Source of the DNA: Strigops habroptila | Lineage: Eukaryota > Chordata > Aves > Psittaciformes > Psittacidae | NCBI RefSeq assembly: GCF_004027225.2 | Contig: NC_044279.2 | Coordinates: 47,826,744-47,890,743 of the forward strand | DNA length: 64,000 bases | Direction of reading: 5' to 3' | Part shown: one piece after another, positions 49,353 through 62,596 of the stretch | Layout of the letters: each line of letters begins with the position of its first letter | Position numbering within the stretch: position 1 is the stretch's first letter | Notes under the pieces: model-generated | Database searches by the model: none | Told to the model about the DNA's origin: nothing | The model's input: only the letters and a program-made list of their open reading frames with translations | Translations under genes and position numbers: made by a program

Positions 49353-52300
49353 ATATCAGTAAGCATCTGCCTTCCTTCCTGAAGGCCACCCATGCTAGCA
49401 TATTCCAGCAAGATCCTGTTACAGGTCACAGCACACAGCCCAAACTATGCACTTACTTTACTTCCACCCAAAGGGATTTAAAGAAATTTAACCTCCAGAC
49501 AATCTGGAAAATCTAAGTTGATCATTTACTGCTATTAACCCCACAAAAGATTACTCTGAGTTGATATGCATAGGCAGTTACACCATTTGCAAGCACAGAC
49601 CTCATCAAACGCTTATGTCACCTGAGCAGGATGTTTCCAACAAATTGAAGTCAGCACACACTGCTTAAACTGTTCTTTTGTCCCCTTCCCCCTCATTATT
49701 CCTCTCCCCTCACATATATATTCCTATGCTTTGTCTTTGTCCCAAGAGAAATAAACAATTGGTTTGATTCCTCTCTCACTGCTATCAGTGAGCCTCAGCT
49801 CACTGTATTCAGAGAGCCCAGACTGTGCAATGACAAATCTGCAGGCACTTTCTGCAGCCAATTTGAAAACCAATTTAGTAAATCAAAAAAAGGCTGGAAA
49901 TAGGAATCAGGACCAACCAAATCATTACTGCAGAAGGCCCAGTTCAGTGGCAATGGTCAGCAACATGCTGAGCAGGGCTGGCACACCAGAAAAGGACTAT
50001 CACCATTTATTAGTAAAATCTAGTGCAGGTGAAGGAAGATCTCGGCTGTTAGGCACTCTGATAGATCATGCATACAAAGCCTATCAATACAGAGAAGATA
50101 CTGAGATTGCCAGAAGTTGCAAAAAGTCATAATATTAATACCTTATTCTGCGCTGACGCTCAGCCAGTATTTCACTGTGGAAGATATGGCCCAGAAAAAT
50201 ACTGGACATCAAGACTCTCTTCGACAGCCACTATCCGTTCCTCTCTTTCTCCTCGAGTTCATCTGTGGTGGGTGGATACTTCTACCATCAGCTTAACTGA
50301 CACTTGCTGCTCCACTCTTCTGTGAGCACACTAATCATTGCTGTTTCGGTTCATCTCCCCACATGATCTCTCTTTGAGTCCACAGACTCAGCAAGAGTGT
50401 CCTTCATGCTTTGTTACTTGCATTCAAGAACTATGCAAAGTCAGAGGATGAACAAGGGCCTGGCATGATGGCAAAAAAAGGTTTTGCACCCCAAAAGCAA
50501 CTGAACTGCCTATTCTGAACATGCCACAGAGCATTCTGGATAATGGCACAGCCCCTCTATTGCTCTCAGAGGCACCTCCAATAAAGGAAGAAAGCTATGC
50601 AGACTTCTGCGTACACAACAGTTAGGCCAAAAGAAATAAGCGCAGTGCCGACAGGAAAGGGGCCTCATCTTCCTTGCCTGCTTGCCTGTTCACTGACACC
50701 TTTTTCTTCCTGATTTACCAAAGTGCAGAAGTTGTTTCCACTGACAGCTATTCCACTGCAACTAGCAGTGCCTCCTATGTCAGATGGCCCTGCTTCTCCT
50801 TCCATTCGAGCTCTCAGACTTACAGCCCTTGTTCCACATCCTGCTGGTCAGCTTTTCCAAGACTCACCTGCACATCCTGTCCTGCTGTTAGGTTCTTGCT
50901 GCTCCACTCCTCTGATTTTACTGACAGATGGTAGTGCTTGCGCTATAATACAGTAGTTTCATAGCCATTGCAATATCATAGTATTTCAGAGCACAGTTAG
51001 AGGTAGAAAGGAGCTGTATAAGGGAGCCATTTCTTGCTATTTTTAAAGAAAGGAAAATTGAATGAATGAAGATAAAAGTTGGTGAGATAAAAGGTGCAGT
51101 AACAGCCTAGTCCGTTCAGCCAGTACTAATCAGTCCCTTCTGGTAACTGGAATAAACTATACAGTGCATCATACTGCTTTATTTTCCTGTCAACTCAATC
51201 AAGCAAACCTAGCCACCTGGCAAGGCAAAGCTGTTGTGTTTTCAAACTATCTGGTCCTACAAATGCTTGACATTCTTGCTAAAGCTGTATCCTCTTTCAG
51301 TTACTGGAGAGCTGTTGTTAATGTCTATATTATTTGGGAAAGGCTTATGTGCATCAGCTGTACATACCACTGCAACCTTGCATGTGCAATAAACTTGAAA
51401 AATGTCTGATTCCTCTTCCTAAAGCTCTGAAAAAATAGGATTTCCAACTCCTACCATAACAGTGGTTCCATCTGTTTCTAATCTCATTGTTCTGGGTACT
51501 TCTTCCTGGCCCAAAGACACAGGGGAAGTCAGTGATTCTTTCCACAGGGTGGAAATTAATTTGTCAGTGCTACAGCCAGCTCCATTGCTTTCCTCTAAAA
51601 CACTCCACAGCTCAGGTTATCGCCACAGCCCTGATTCCACTCATCAGCCCTACTTCCCACATCTACAGAAAAAGTTGAAGAATTATCCGTGATAAGAGGG
51701 GTTTATTATTGATCAAGTTCAACTTCTTAGCTCTTTGCCATACCCACACACTGTTTTAAATAGGCAGAAATACAAATAAATCACTTATTAGGCCCCATCT
51801 TGTGTGAAAGCTCACGTGAATTACCAGGTTTCTCTGCCATTTAATGTCCAGCATTAGCCACTGATGGTCATCATCCTATAGAGTTAGGGAGCAGCATCCT
51901 TACAAGACACTACCTGCCTGCCAGGGCACACTGCCACAGACTTCTCTGCTCCTACAGCACTTCTTGTACTTGTTTCTCAGCAAGGTGAGAGCACTGAGCA
52001 CCTAGCCTGCCAGGCCAGCCCTCTGTCCCCATTTTCATCTGATATGAGCATTCCTTGCACTTTACGATGGCCTTCCCTTGAAGCCATACACATAGCTCTT
52101 AAAATGGCTCTTTTAGGAAAGGAGACTTTCCTAAAAGATTTTTAAAGGAAATGATTTTTAATCTCTAATGCTAGTGCTTACTTCTACTGAACAGATATCC
52201 AGAGGCAATACCTTACATCACTCATATAACATTATGGAAGCCAACAGATTCTCTGGAGTGCCAGAAATAAGCACTTATGGCTTTTAAATAAAGAAGTGAT

Positions 52301-52990
52301 AAAATCCAAATCCTCCCCCTAATGTTTTCAAAATATATTTCACCTAAAGTCATTTTCTCTGTGAGTCAAACTCAGAGAAGTGTTGAAGTTGAAGTAATTT
52401 CCAGCTCCTGGGAATATTACATCACCTTTGTCTGTCTACAAAAGTTTGGGCTCTGATCAAAGCTAATGCTCTGGCTAGAAGGTTTCCACCCTCACCTCTC
52501 TATCCCCCAGCCAGCTGAGGTTTTCATTCCTTCCTGCCTGCTTAGCTGCACATGTTCTGCAGTCAGGTCTATCAAAATAATCCTGTTCAACCCAAAACTC
52601 TTTCTCCATCCAAACACATGTTATTACAAGGATTTGTGCTAACTTGGTTAGTCCTCACAGAACCAAGGCACTGAGGGAAAAGTCGCATGTGCAGTTAGGC
52701 ACATGACAGTTTTCAGGAAAATCAATAAGAACCATCTTCTCCACATCAGCAGACAAAGTATTTATACTCACACAGGTCATACTTATAGAGCAATTCCCAA
52801 AACAAGGCAAACAGCGTGTATCTAACATCTCATAGCAACCAGGGAAGAGGGGTTCCAGCTCTTTGTCATACCATTCTCGGTCATCTGGTCTTCCTTCTCA
52901 CCTTTCAACGAACCAAACCCTTGAAAAGAGGCAGAAAACTAATCTAAAAAATAAAATAGAAAATCATGGGGTTTTTTTCTGCTGCTTCAG

Positions 52991-53032
52991 TGGGTTGAAT
53001 CAGCATACAAGCAGCTAAGCACTGCAGTCCAC
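52991..53032 (+). other. Candidate 42-nt microexon (unproven)
   Basis: A strong acceptor (ttttttctgctgcttcag) and a donor CAC|GTAAGG enclose 42 bases with only one open frame, WVESAYKQLSTAVH, in phase 0 at both ends. The other two frames stop. I recognise no protein family. Together with 40225-40254 it is one of only two frame-preserving plus-strand candidates with a strong acceptor; whether they share a transcript cannot be judged from sequence. Confidence 0.2.
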
Positions 53033-54795
53033 GTAAGGGAAGAAGCACCACCATGCAGCCAGGAGCAAGAGAGCGAAAATCAGTAGACCCTTTTGGAAGC
53101 TGTATGCCAGCAGATTCCCATCCTGAGGCATCCCATTCCAATAACACTGAACAGCCTATAAAACATTCGGCCTTTCAGCCTTTCCTCACAAGCAGAATTA
53201 GATATCTAGAGATGTATATTTTGTAATAATATAAAAAAGGGAACTGACTGGTTTACAAAGTTTCTTGCTACTTTTATTTCATGCAAACCCATCCAACTAT
53301 TCCTAGAGCTAATCATACTTAAGTAGGCAGTTCCACGATTTCAAGAACTTTATCCTTATTATAGTTACTGTCACAGTAGACACAGTCCTTAAACTGAGCC
53401 ATTCTCAGCTACTGAACAGACCCACAGTTTGGAGGAAGAGGTAACAGCCTGAAGCTTTTCTCGGACTACAGGTCAGATGCTGTGCTAGTTCCTAGCCAAT
53501 ACCTGACTCTGGAGGATACTCAGTTTCCCAGTTGAACTTGTCTGCTGGTGAGGTTTCATGCTAAAGTGTACTAAGTATGCCATTTCCAGTTTCTAATACA
53601 TTATTTTCCAGTGTGATTCAGATGAAATCAGGAGAGCTCAGCACCTACACATCAGCACAAACCCTGTATGCTTTTCAGGTTTTGATATACTTGTAGCATT
53701 TTCACATGACAACAAAGTGAAATCTGAGTTTTAGATCAGTAAAAAGCAGGCTAGTTATATATCCAAGCAGAAGCCTGGGCAAAAGTATAGGAGAAAAGGA
53801 AACTAGGAAAGTAACATACATATTTTAGTTTTCCTATTCATAGTCAGTCCCCATTTCAGGAAAATCGGAACATTGTTCCCTTTGCTGGCCTGCCTGCCTT
53901 CCTCAGAAGACACAAGGCAAAAACAGAAAGACATTCCCTTTCCAGTCTCCTGCTTACAAAACAACTCGAATGTATTGTTCCTTCAAAACATCTGTTTGCA
54001 CTCCTAACATGAGAAAAAATGTTGAGGCTTTATGTGTTTGGTAACAAGTTGTGACCTCTGCTTTGGAATTCGGAATTTGGTTAAACGCAGCTTGTTACAC
54101 TTCCAAAATCTAGTCACTTTTGAAACTTCACTGAATCAAACTCTAATTATTCTAAAGTGAAATTATTCCTATGTTTCTGAATTACAGATATCCACTGAGA
54201 CTATTAAAGAAGGCTCATTCACTTTGCTTCATTTCTTTTTACTTTTTAATCACACTAGTGGATGAAACTCTAGCTAGTGAATCAGAGTGGTTTTAGTGCA
54301 GAGGTGGTGAGCTCATTAACTGAATACAGCATGCCAAGCAGTTCATCCAGGCCACAGTCCCGTCTTAACACCGTCTTCCAGAGTGTCCCTGAAATGCACA
54401 CCCAGCAGCAAGCCACAAACCAGGCAATGACTTGGGCAACCTGCACCAACCATCTCTTCTAAGGGACTTACAGTCTTTCTACCTCTTGCCTTCATCTTGT
54501 TTATAGCCTAAAGGCAGGTCCCACCACTGTAAGAAAGATGCAAGGCAGGACTAAGTAGGTACGTCTGCCAGGATAAATGTGCAGCCTGTGGCCATATGAC
54601 ACACTGCGAGGTGATCACAGGACAGAGTAAGCCCACATTAGCCACAGGACAGGACAAAGACACAGCCTCCAGTGAGATGACACATTTCACACATACTTGG
54701 ACATGTGGTAGCTAGATGACAGGGCAGGTAGATTTTGAGAACATGACATATACACAGCTATTTATCTGGCAGGGAAGGGGCCACACCTTTCCTTA

Positions 54796-54821
54796 TCACA
54801 TAGCTATCAGAAGCTATGTGA
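54796..54821. repeat. Perfect 10-bp inverted repeat, 6-nt loop
   Basis: tcacatagct and agctatgtga are exact reverse complements around atcaga. It is short enough to be chance. Confidence 0.85.
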
Positions 54822-57132
54822 CTGCCCAGGCTGATAGCACAAGCACTGCTGCCTCGGAGCAATTCTGATTATGGCAAATACACTGCTGTTCCTACAACCA
54901 CATAATTTTTCTCTCTCTCTGTTTTGCTGATGTTCTCTGTTACAGGTAGAGTGGTCTGTGTCTCCAGGATAACAAGCTAGTCCATCTTATTACACATTAA
55001 TGAGGTTTAGTACAAGGTTTCCTTTTATATTCAGCCATTTGACTGATAGTGAACATTCTTCACATAGTCAAGCAGAATACCTGTGGGACATCCTAAAATT
55101 CTTTTCATTCCTACTAGCTCCTTATAAAATGACAATGGAGTAAAATTGTCAATTAAGAAGAAAATACTAAAATAATAGCTAGATAAAGAAATATCACTGT
55201 CCTCCACTGAGTACTTGTTTATTTGTCTACCTGCTTTTCTAAAGTACGGTCTTTGTTCATGGTCTTTCTTAAAGGAGAGGTCTGTCTTAAACCATGGAGA
55301 GACACAGGAATAGCAAAGATCACATATCAGTGACGGGAAGAGCAATGAAGCAAAAACCAGTCGTGTTAAGGACACAGGCGTTTGTCCTTTACAAATGTAA
55401 TGTGGCATCTGGCATAAAAGCACATTGATACGGGTAAATTCCCATCCAAAAGTTCAATGGCTGGAAAACAGTTACAGAGGAAGCACCTTCTAGGCAAATG
55501 ACCAAATCTCTCCCAGTGCAGGGACTTCAGTGGAAGATAATAGAGGTAGTTCTGTATTTGGTATTGCTTTATCAAAGCAGCTCTGGATTTAAGTTTTCTC
55601 ACTGTTATGATGAAAAGCTATGCTTTTGGAATATGTTTTAACTAAATATGTTTTAACCTATATGCTTCATGCATCCCAAAGTCGTATCCAAGCATGGGCC
55701 TGAAATGAGGTACCTGGAGGCAGGTGAGGTAAAAGTGAAGACCAGTTTCTTCCCTTCAAGACAGAATGCTGTTTTGATACTAGCTCAGGCTCCTCCACCC
55801 AAAGCAAGGTGCTGCTGTTAACATTAAACAGTTACACTCTCTGTGCAAACAAGTAATTTTCAACAAGAGGGTTACAGATCCCAGGAGGCTTATGGACCAT
55901 TGCTGGAGAGTCTGAGGAAGGTAGCTGTAAAGGCAAGCTATTACTAACAGTCTCAGAAATACCAAACAGGGGTCCACATCTCCAGGAGAGAAAAAGACAG
56001 AGTGTCTGTAAATCAGAAAAGGGTAAAATCCCTGAGTTGTCCCCTTGTTCATTCTGAGGTTTTTATACTGCACACCTACTCCTGTTCCTCTTTCTGAACC
56101 TCTTACTGCTGTGGCTCAGTCCCCCGTCTCTGATCTGCCTCTTAAAAATAATTCCCTTCTACATTCAAATCCCTTCCCTCTCCTCTAAAAATACAAAACT
56201 TTTAACTATTATCTACTAAAAAAAATTCTCCATACCTTCCTGCCCTGAGCAGACACAGTGTTGGAAATTCTAATACAGCAATTTAGCACATGTTTGGTAT
56301 GTGGTGCGCTTTCACATTTAAAAATAAAGCATGACATTTATCTACATAACTGTAATTTCTTAATGACTTTCCCTCAGGTGTTTCTCTTCTAAAGCACAAT
56401 TATAGGCACTGAAGTGACTGTATAAAATGACATGCATACCTGATAACTCTGCTTGTCTGCTTCCAGGGCATTAAGTTATTTTCTAACTTAGTTGACATTA
56501 GCAAAGTGTTGCTTTCGGTGGAATGGCAGAAATGAATCAGCTGGCAGGGAGAAAACTTGTTCCTAGTCTTCTGCCTATGCTAACAGGCCAACTGTCACAA
56601 TTCTGGCCGCAGGACTTACCATTCCTCCCAGTGGCGAAACTGGACCAAACCTCCACAAGAACAAGCTGGGAGAAGTGGCTGATCCTCCCACTGCATCACA
56701 TTACAGGACAAAGCCAACAGCCAATATCTTGCAGGCAGGAGCATATTGCCCACTGGAGTGAGCTTGGGAATGTGCTGAGGGAAAACATGCTTTCTTCAGA
56801 TGCTGAGCAGAACTACCATTCCTATTCATACATCAACCCAGTCATGTATGGCACATCAGTCACAGATAGATAACATTAGCATGTGGACAATCCAGATCCC
56901 CAGAGCAACATGGGAGCAAATATACAAGCTAACACTCCTCCTCTACCAGCATTTGTCCACCCTTATAAAACCCAGCCTGGAATGGTCCTATAAGAATATA
57001 GCTTAATTTTGTATGGCCCAGGTTGAATTTGCTGGATTAGAAGCAGATACAGTAGTCATTAGGGTAAACTGAACACATTTAACATGAGAGTAACAGCTAT
57101 AAATATAGAAAACTCTGATGTCAGGTGCAGAC

Positions 57133-57147
57133 TTTTTTTTTTTTTTT
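57133..57147. repeat. T15 homopolymer
   Basis: Fifteen thymines in a row could be the reverse-strand tail of an old retroposed copy, but no recognisable body is adjacent. Confidence 0.85.
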
Positions 57148-59142
57148 GAGTATATTTACATTTCAAAATGCACTTGGAAAATAAAGCAGACTCATTTTTG
57201 TTCCAATTCTCCAGCAGCAGTAGCATCACAGCACATATTATAGGGCATGGCCTGGTTATCACAAAACTCTGAAGCCAAAATTTTAAGCCTTTTTTTCTAA
57301 GTATTTGCCAAGCACCAAAAGCACCTGAGTTTGTGACATGAAGCTGCACTTAAGATTATCTGTGTACACTGAGTTAAGCTCAATAAAGCATATCATCACC
57401 TACCACTTTTTTGGGACCCTTGCCTTGCTCTGTTTACTACACAGATTTCCCTGGGATGAAATCCAGGCAATGTAGTGATGAAGGCTACTCTTTCTGGCCA
57501 CTTTTTTTTCCCTCTATATCGTTTGTTGTAAAAATTGGCAAGTGATTAAAGGTGAACTTGAAAAAACCAGAAGGTATCACAACAAAAGCACATGAACGTG
57601 ACTTTGTGCCATGGAGTTCTTCTGCAGCCAAGTCAAGTCATTTATATCACACTTTTCACTGTTTTTAGCAATGTCATATTCCTCATCTTCCCACATGTGG
57701 CTTGAGATTGTGGGTTCTAATTTGTAGCAGAGCTGAAAAGTCAGCTTGCAATTGGTTTATGTGAATGCTTTACTTTGAGTATTGCAGCACTAAACACTGA
57801 GTACTCTGAAATATCAGCTCTTGGGCATGTTAGTCATACATTAGTGCAGACAACAAAGAGAGACTACAAAAGCCCCATCATGTCACAGAAGTATTATGGA
57901 ATAAATTCAACAGGGATGCACAAGATAAAAAAGTGCATTAGGAAATTAATCACACTGATTTCAGAGCAGACTCTTGTAGCTACTTACTTAGCGGCACTTG
58001 ATTTTGCAGTTTTAAAAGTCCCATTTTCTGTATAATTTCCTAGACTATTCTCAAATCAAAGCCTGGAAAGAACAGAAATGCCACAGTAAATCACTACATC
58101 AACTCCTGTGTGCTTGTCATAGGTGCCTACCTACACATCCACAGGCCAAGACTTCTGCACCCAAAGCATAGATCTCTGTCCCTGATCCAGAGAAGCAGCC
58201 TTTCTGCCAGAGAATCAGCAGAAGAAGTTGCATGGCATTTACTTTGCCAGGTAACATTTACTACCATAATTGGCTTACGGGAAAGGTAATTCAGGGGCAG
58301 TGGGTTCCATCATGGAAGAGGAATGTGTTCTGCCAGCTAAAGCTCCCACCCGCTTTCTTTGGATTTTATTCCCAATGCCCAACCCTTCCTATCTGTCCCT
58401 ACTCATGCATAAAGGTCTCTATAATAGCAGCTCCCAGTTGGAGGCCCATGCCTTTTGCCTATCCGTGTGTGTCCTCTTTCTCCAGAAAGCCTTTTATATC
58501 AGTCCCACTGTCCTGGCTAAGCTAGTCTCAGCTTTCTCCCTTTGCTTTCCTTCGAAGGTCACTGCTTGAATATCAGTCTCCCAACAACCACCAGGTTGAC
58601 ATATCCTCCCAGCTTCTTGCTCAGATGTATACCAGTTACCTCATTCTTGCCGTGTCTTCAACAACCCTGCCCAATCTGCCTCTCAGTGTTCCTCCCAAGC
58701 AGTCTCCATCCCTGACCTTGACATGTGAACTCTCCTCTACATCCCTGTGGCTACTTGTCATCCATTTTGCCCACCTCAATCCCAGCTTATAACCTTCTCA
58801 GTGCTTTTTCTCTCCAGCCACAACTTCACTCTTCATTTGCTCCCTCTTGTTGCACCATCATCTCCATGCTTCCCTCCTGGTCATCATCCAGCTACCTCCC
58901 ATTGCTTTTCCATTCCTCCCAGCTCCCAGGCCAAACTACAACTCTGCAGAGACAAGCTTTCAAGAACATTTTTAAAGGTATAAAGCAACATGTTCTTTCC
59001 TTAACCTTCCTTTCAGAAATGAGTCTATCACTTGGCTACTATTTGATAAAGTTTTCCACCTCAAGCAGACATCAGTTACGGAAGAGTGCAGCTAAAACTG
59101 TTAAACCTTCTCGAAGTTCTGAGCAACTAAATACAAGGAGTC

Positions 59143-59525
59143 CCTTCTAGAGAAGAGAAAGCTCCAGGCAGACCTTAGAGCAGCCTTCCAGTACCTAAAG
59201 GGGGCCTACAAGAAAGCTGGAGAAGCATTTTTTAGGAGAGCAAGACAGGACACAGGGTAATGACTTCAAACTGGAAAAAGGTAGATTTAGATTAGATATT
59301 AGGAAGAAATTCTTTATTGTGAGGGCAGTGAAACACTGGAACAACTGGCACAGGTTGCCCAGAGATGCTGTGGCTGCCCCATCCCAGGAAGTGGCCAGGT
59401 TGGACGGGGCTTTGAGCAACGTGGTCTAGAGGAAGGTGTCCCTGCTCACGGCACAGGGGTTGGAACTAGATGAGCTTTAAGGTCCCTTCCAACCCAAACC
59501 ATTCTTTGATTCTGTGATTCTATTC
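59143..59525 (+). mobile_element. 5'-truncated CR1 LINE
   Basis: The fragment runs from gagaagagaaagctccaggc through aggaagaaattctttattgt, the ORF2 stop TAG after gtggtc, the ttggaact...cccttccaac hairpin, and terminal gattctgtgattctattctg. It belongs to the same 3'-end type as 14872-15347 but has lost an open ORF2 frame through small indels. It is an inactive copy. Confidence 0.92.
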
Positions 59526-59995
59526 TGAGACATGCTGTGTAGCCTTAACAACACACAGTACTATATGCCTCTTCTAGAATCTTACTTATATACAGGTATA
59601 GAGCTTTCATCTAGATTATTGGCTTGAGTAAATATCTGTTAACTTCATTAATTTTAACTTTGCTTCAGTGAAAAATATTAGCCCTGACTGATTAAATATA
59701 AAGGATGGTGAGCTTCAGCTTTTAACACAGAGACTCCACTAAAAATGCCTGCTAAAAATCCGACCTTCATGCATGTGGTAGCCATGAGCCACCTTCAAGC
59801 AAGCAGCAGAACTTGCTTGCCAGTATTATACTGCCACTGTGAACCAAAACCTTGTAAAAAACATGTTAAAAAGTACACATGTAAAGATAGACATTTGAGT
59901 CTAGTATGTCTAAAAGTTACATGGCCTGACATTTCTAATATATTTGTTTCTTGAGTTGCTTTTTGTCTACGTGTCATTTCTTTGTATTTTACCAG

Positions 59996-60310
59996 GAACC
60001 TTTAATTGTTAGGAGCTTTAGGAAACCTGAGCCGTGCAGGAAAAGAAAGGTATCCATACAGACATGTGTGGGAAATTCCCAGGCCTTCATTAAACAAAGA
60101 CCATACATGAAGTGCAAAAATCCTTACAGACTGCAAAACCATACTGTTTTAAGCATTTCCTTCCAAAACCTTTGCCAAAAAGAAAAAAAAAAACCACATA
60201 AATCCTCTCACACTGTCCTTAAAAACATGAACATTCTCCTTTTTCTTGAAAAACTACACTACAGAGAATTTAAAAGTTTTCTTATGTCTCTCTGTAGTTT
60301 TGGTAGGTGA
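59996..60310 (+). other. Candidate 3' terminal exon (unproven)
   Basis: A good acceptor (catttctttgtattttaccag) ends at 59995. The frame from 59996 is open for 104 codons to TGA at 60308-60310. It begins EPLIVRSFRKPEPCRKRK and is lysine- and serine-rich. An AATAAA-like signal follows at about 60321. No protein family is recognised, and the AT-rich, lysine-rich composition could arise by chance. Confidence 0.12.
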
Positions 60311-60351
60311 AAAGTTTAAAATAAAAAAAATAACATGCAACAGACAAAACC

Positions 60352-60385
60352 AAAAACTTGTGAATAATTATTTTCACAAGTTTTT
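60352..60385. repeat. Perfect 13-bp inverted repeat, 8-nt loop
   Basis: aaaaacttgtgaa (60352-60364) and ttcacaagttttt (60373-60385) are exact reverse complements around taattatt. Only five bases separate it from a second hairpin at 60391-60417. Confidence 0.92.
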
Positions 60386-60390
60386 TTATT

Positions 60391-60417
60391 TTCCATTACT
60401 TTCCTGAAGTAATGGAA
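60391..60417. repeat. Perfect 11-bp inverted repeat, 5-nt loop
   Basis: ttccattactt (60391-60401) and aagtaatggaa (60407-60417) are exact reverse complements around tcctg. With the neighbouring 13-bp hairpin it makes a double stem-loop of 66 bases. Confidence 0.92.
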
Positions 60418-62096
60418 CACTAAACTAAACTTTGTGTGCCTTCACTAAATCAGCTAAGAGGGAAAAACCTCTCATCTTTCACTTAATTTTTACTTCTGCT
60501 AGTTCACCATGGAAGTTTAGAAGATACTGGTGTTTCTTTATTTCATTTTACATTTCAACAGACAAGACCGAAACAGTGCAAGTAAAATGCCAGGGATGGT
60601 GAACTCATTTTGTAAATAAAAGTGTGAGCATGTACAATATATAAAATACATGAGTTCATATTTGGTCAGATAATGTTCTTACACCTGTTCATCCCGGCTT
60701 TGGACCAAAGCTAGTGAATGATATTTGAATAGAGCTGGGTAAAAATAGATCTGTTCTTGTAACATTATCAAAAGGATCTGACCTAACAGGTGATGACATC
60801 TTATGGGGTAAATCAGCTAAATTGGATGTTTTTAGGATTGGTTAGTATTACTCAGTGTGCATAAAATAGCTGACCTCTACTACAGGACATATTTTATTTA
60901 TGGACTGTCACCTACTTCAGTCCTATGTCAAGTTTATACTATATTCCTATTCTATACCAAAACTTTCACTGCGATTGTTTTATTTGCAAACTAATCCAAA
61001 AATATAGTCAACGTATGTTAACTTACAATATTACTGCAGATCTTTGGTAGAAAGCAGTTTTTAAGCTGTCTCCTCTTTTTTGAATGTCATATGTCTTACG
61101 CATGTAGCTATACAGGTAGTTAAGGGTAGTAGTATTTTCTTTATAACTATTTTTTCTTCCTTCAATAAAAGGAAGATTTGATTGAAAAGAATTGCTACAA
61201 TGTCCATTGCATTTTAGCTCTGTATATCTGCTCTGTTACCAAGGTTGCTGTTTGTGAGCCCATTTAGCTTCACCTGCATGACACAGGGCTGTGCCCCCTC
61301 TTCAGAAACATTCACCACTAAGTGCCTCTGCCCAGCACCCTTGCTGAAGCAGTCATTCAGTGCAACAGGGAAGGTTAAAACTACTCTCCACAGTCAGAGT
61401 CACCAAGGAAGATAAGATAGCTTTGGAAACAATCTAAAACCACGTCACTGGGGATAAGAGCTGTACATGTTTGTTTAAAGCAGGCAGGCAGGTGAGGAGC
61501 CTGCAAGAGTATGCTTGTGCACAATCAGCAGAGAGCAAAAGCACCAGTTCTCCTGCTGAGCCACTCTCAATTCATGTTTGATCAGCTTTTATAGGCACTG
61601 GTGAAGTTTAGGGACACACATTAATAAGGCAATTGTGGCAACATGCCTCATTTGCTCAAACCCCATAATGTTCCCTGTTGACTCAGAGTTTACACTGAAT
61701 GTGAGACTTAGGAACCTTGGCTTGCACCTCAGGATTTGTCTATACACAGAACACAACATCAGTTTAATTTCAACAGTTTGTCAAGCCAGTAAAAAATCTG
61801 GTGGGACACCGATGACTCGAGAATGACTTCTTTGTATTTGTATGATCCTAGATTTTGATCACCATAAGCTTTAGCAAGCCCAAGGCTTTGGTTCTGAGCA
61901 TTCACTGAGCCACTGCACATTGCAGAAGGAAGGGTTTATAATAAAAATCAGTATTTGGGGAGGTTTTTTCTAGTTTCATGATATACTTTCTATGTTACCA
62001 TATTTGTAATTTGTATTGTGTTTTCCATTTGTTTCTGCAGTAAAGTTTCTGCTACATTTTTAAACATAGCTATTTAAAAGTAGTGCAGCAAAACAA

Positions 62097-62136
62097 AGCA
62101 TTGCTAATACATTTAGCATTTAGCATTGCTAATACA
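62097..62136. repeat. 15-bp direct repeat
   Basis: agcattgctaataca occurs twice, at 62097-62111 and 62122-62136, with tttagcattt between. It is a small local duplication in AT-rich DNA. Confidence 0.85.
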
Positions 62137-62596
62137 AAGCTAAATGTTAACAGCTCTCCTACCCCTTTCCCTGCAGTTGGGACTAAAATAAAAGAGTTAA
62201 TGATTGTACACATAGCTTAGAAACACTTCTACAGAAATACATCCTCCCTACTGTACCCCTACCACAACACCCTAATTAACCAGCTAATTAGCTAACATAG
62301 TAGCCAACATACCAACTGACTGTAAGATTCCGGAGCAGTATGGAGTTTCCAGTAGTCAAAAGAAGTAGAAAACTATTGATGTGTCTACAGAGCAAGCATT
62401 CAGAAAGGGTTTCCCAGAAAAACCCAAGAAGGAAAAAGTTAAACAAGGAAAAAGAAAAAAAAATCAGGCTTGCCAGAGCTATGTAATTAAAACACTGCAT
62501 ACCTTTCAACACGGCAGGGATCACTCCTGTCAGTTTCCTAGTAAAAGTAAAGTATTGATGTCAAGAGAAAATTGACTCTTTTTTGTGTATTTTCAG

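Larger units (their letters stand above)
49353..59142. other. Unique sequence, no recognised gene
   Basis: Several moderate plus-strand frames cluster at 49764-50956 (122, 85, 86 and 77 codons) with protein-like composition but no recognised motif. A 42-nt exon candidate lies at 52991-53032. A 10-bp perfect hairpin lies at 54796-54821. A T15 run lies at 57133-57147. The interval 58600-58950 is strongly CT-rich on the plus strand and supports long low-complexity frames (58725-59150). Confidence 0.6.

Noticed and set aside
58600..59150. 141-codon plus frame preceded by a tttttctctccag acceptor-like site
   Set aside because: The sequence is CT-rich and gives a low-complexity Ser/Pro/Leu-rich peptide. 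The frame ends inside the CR1 at 59143.
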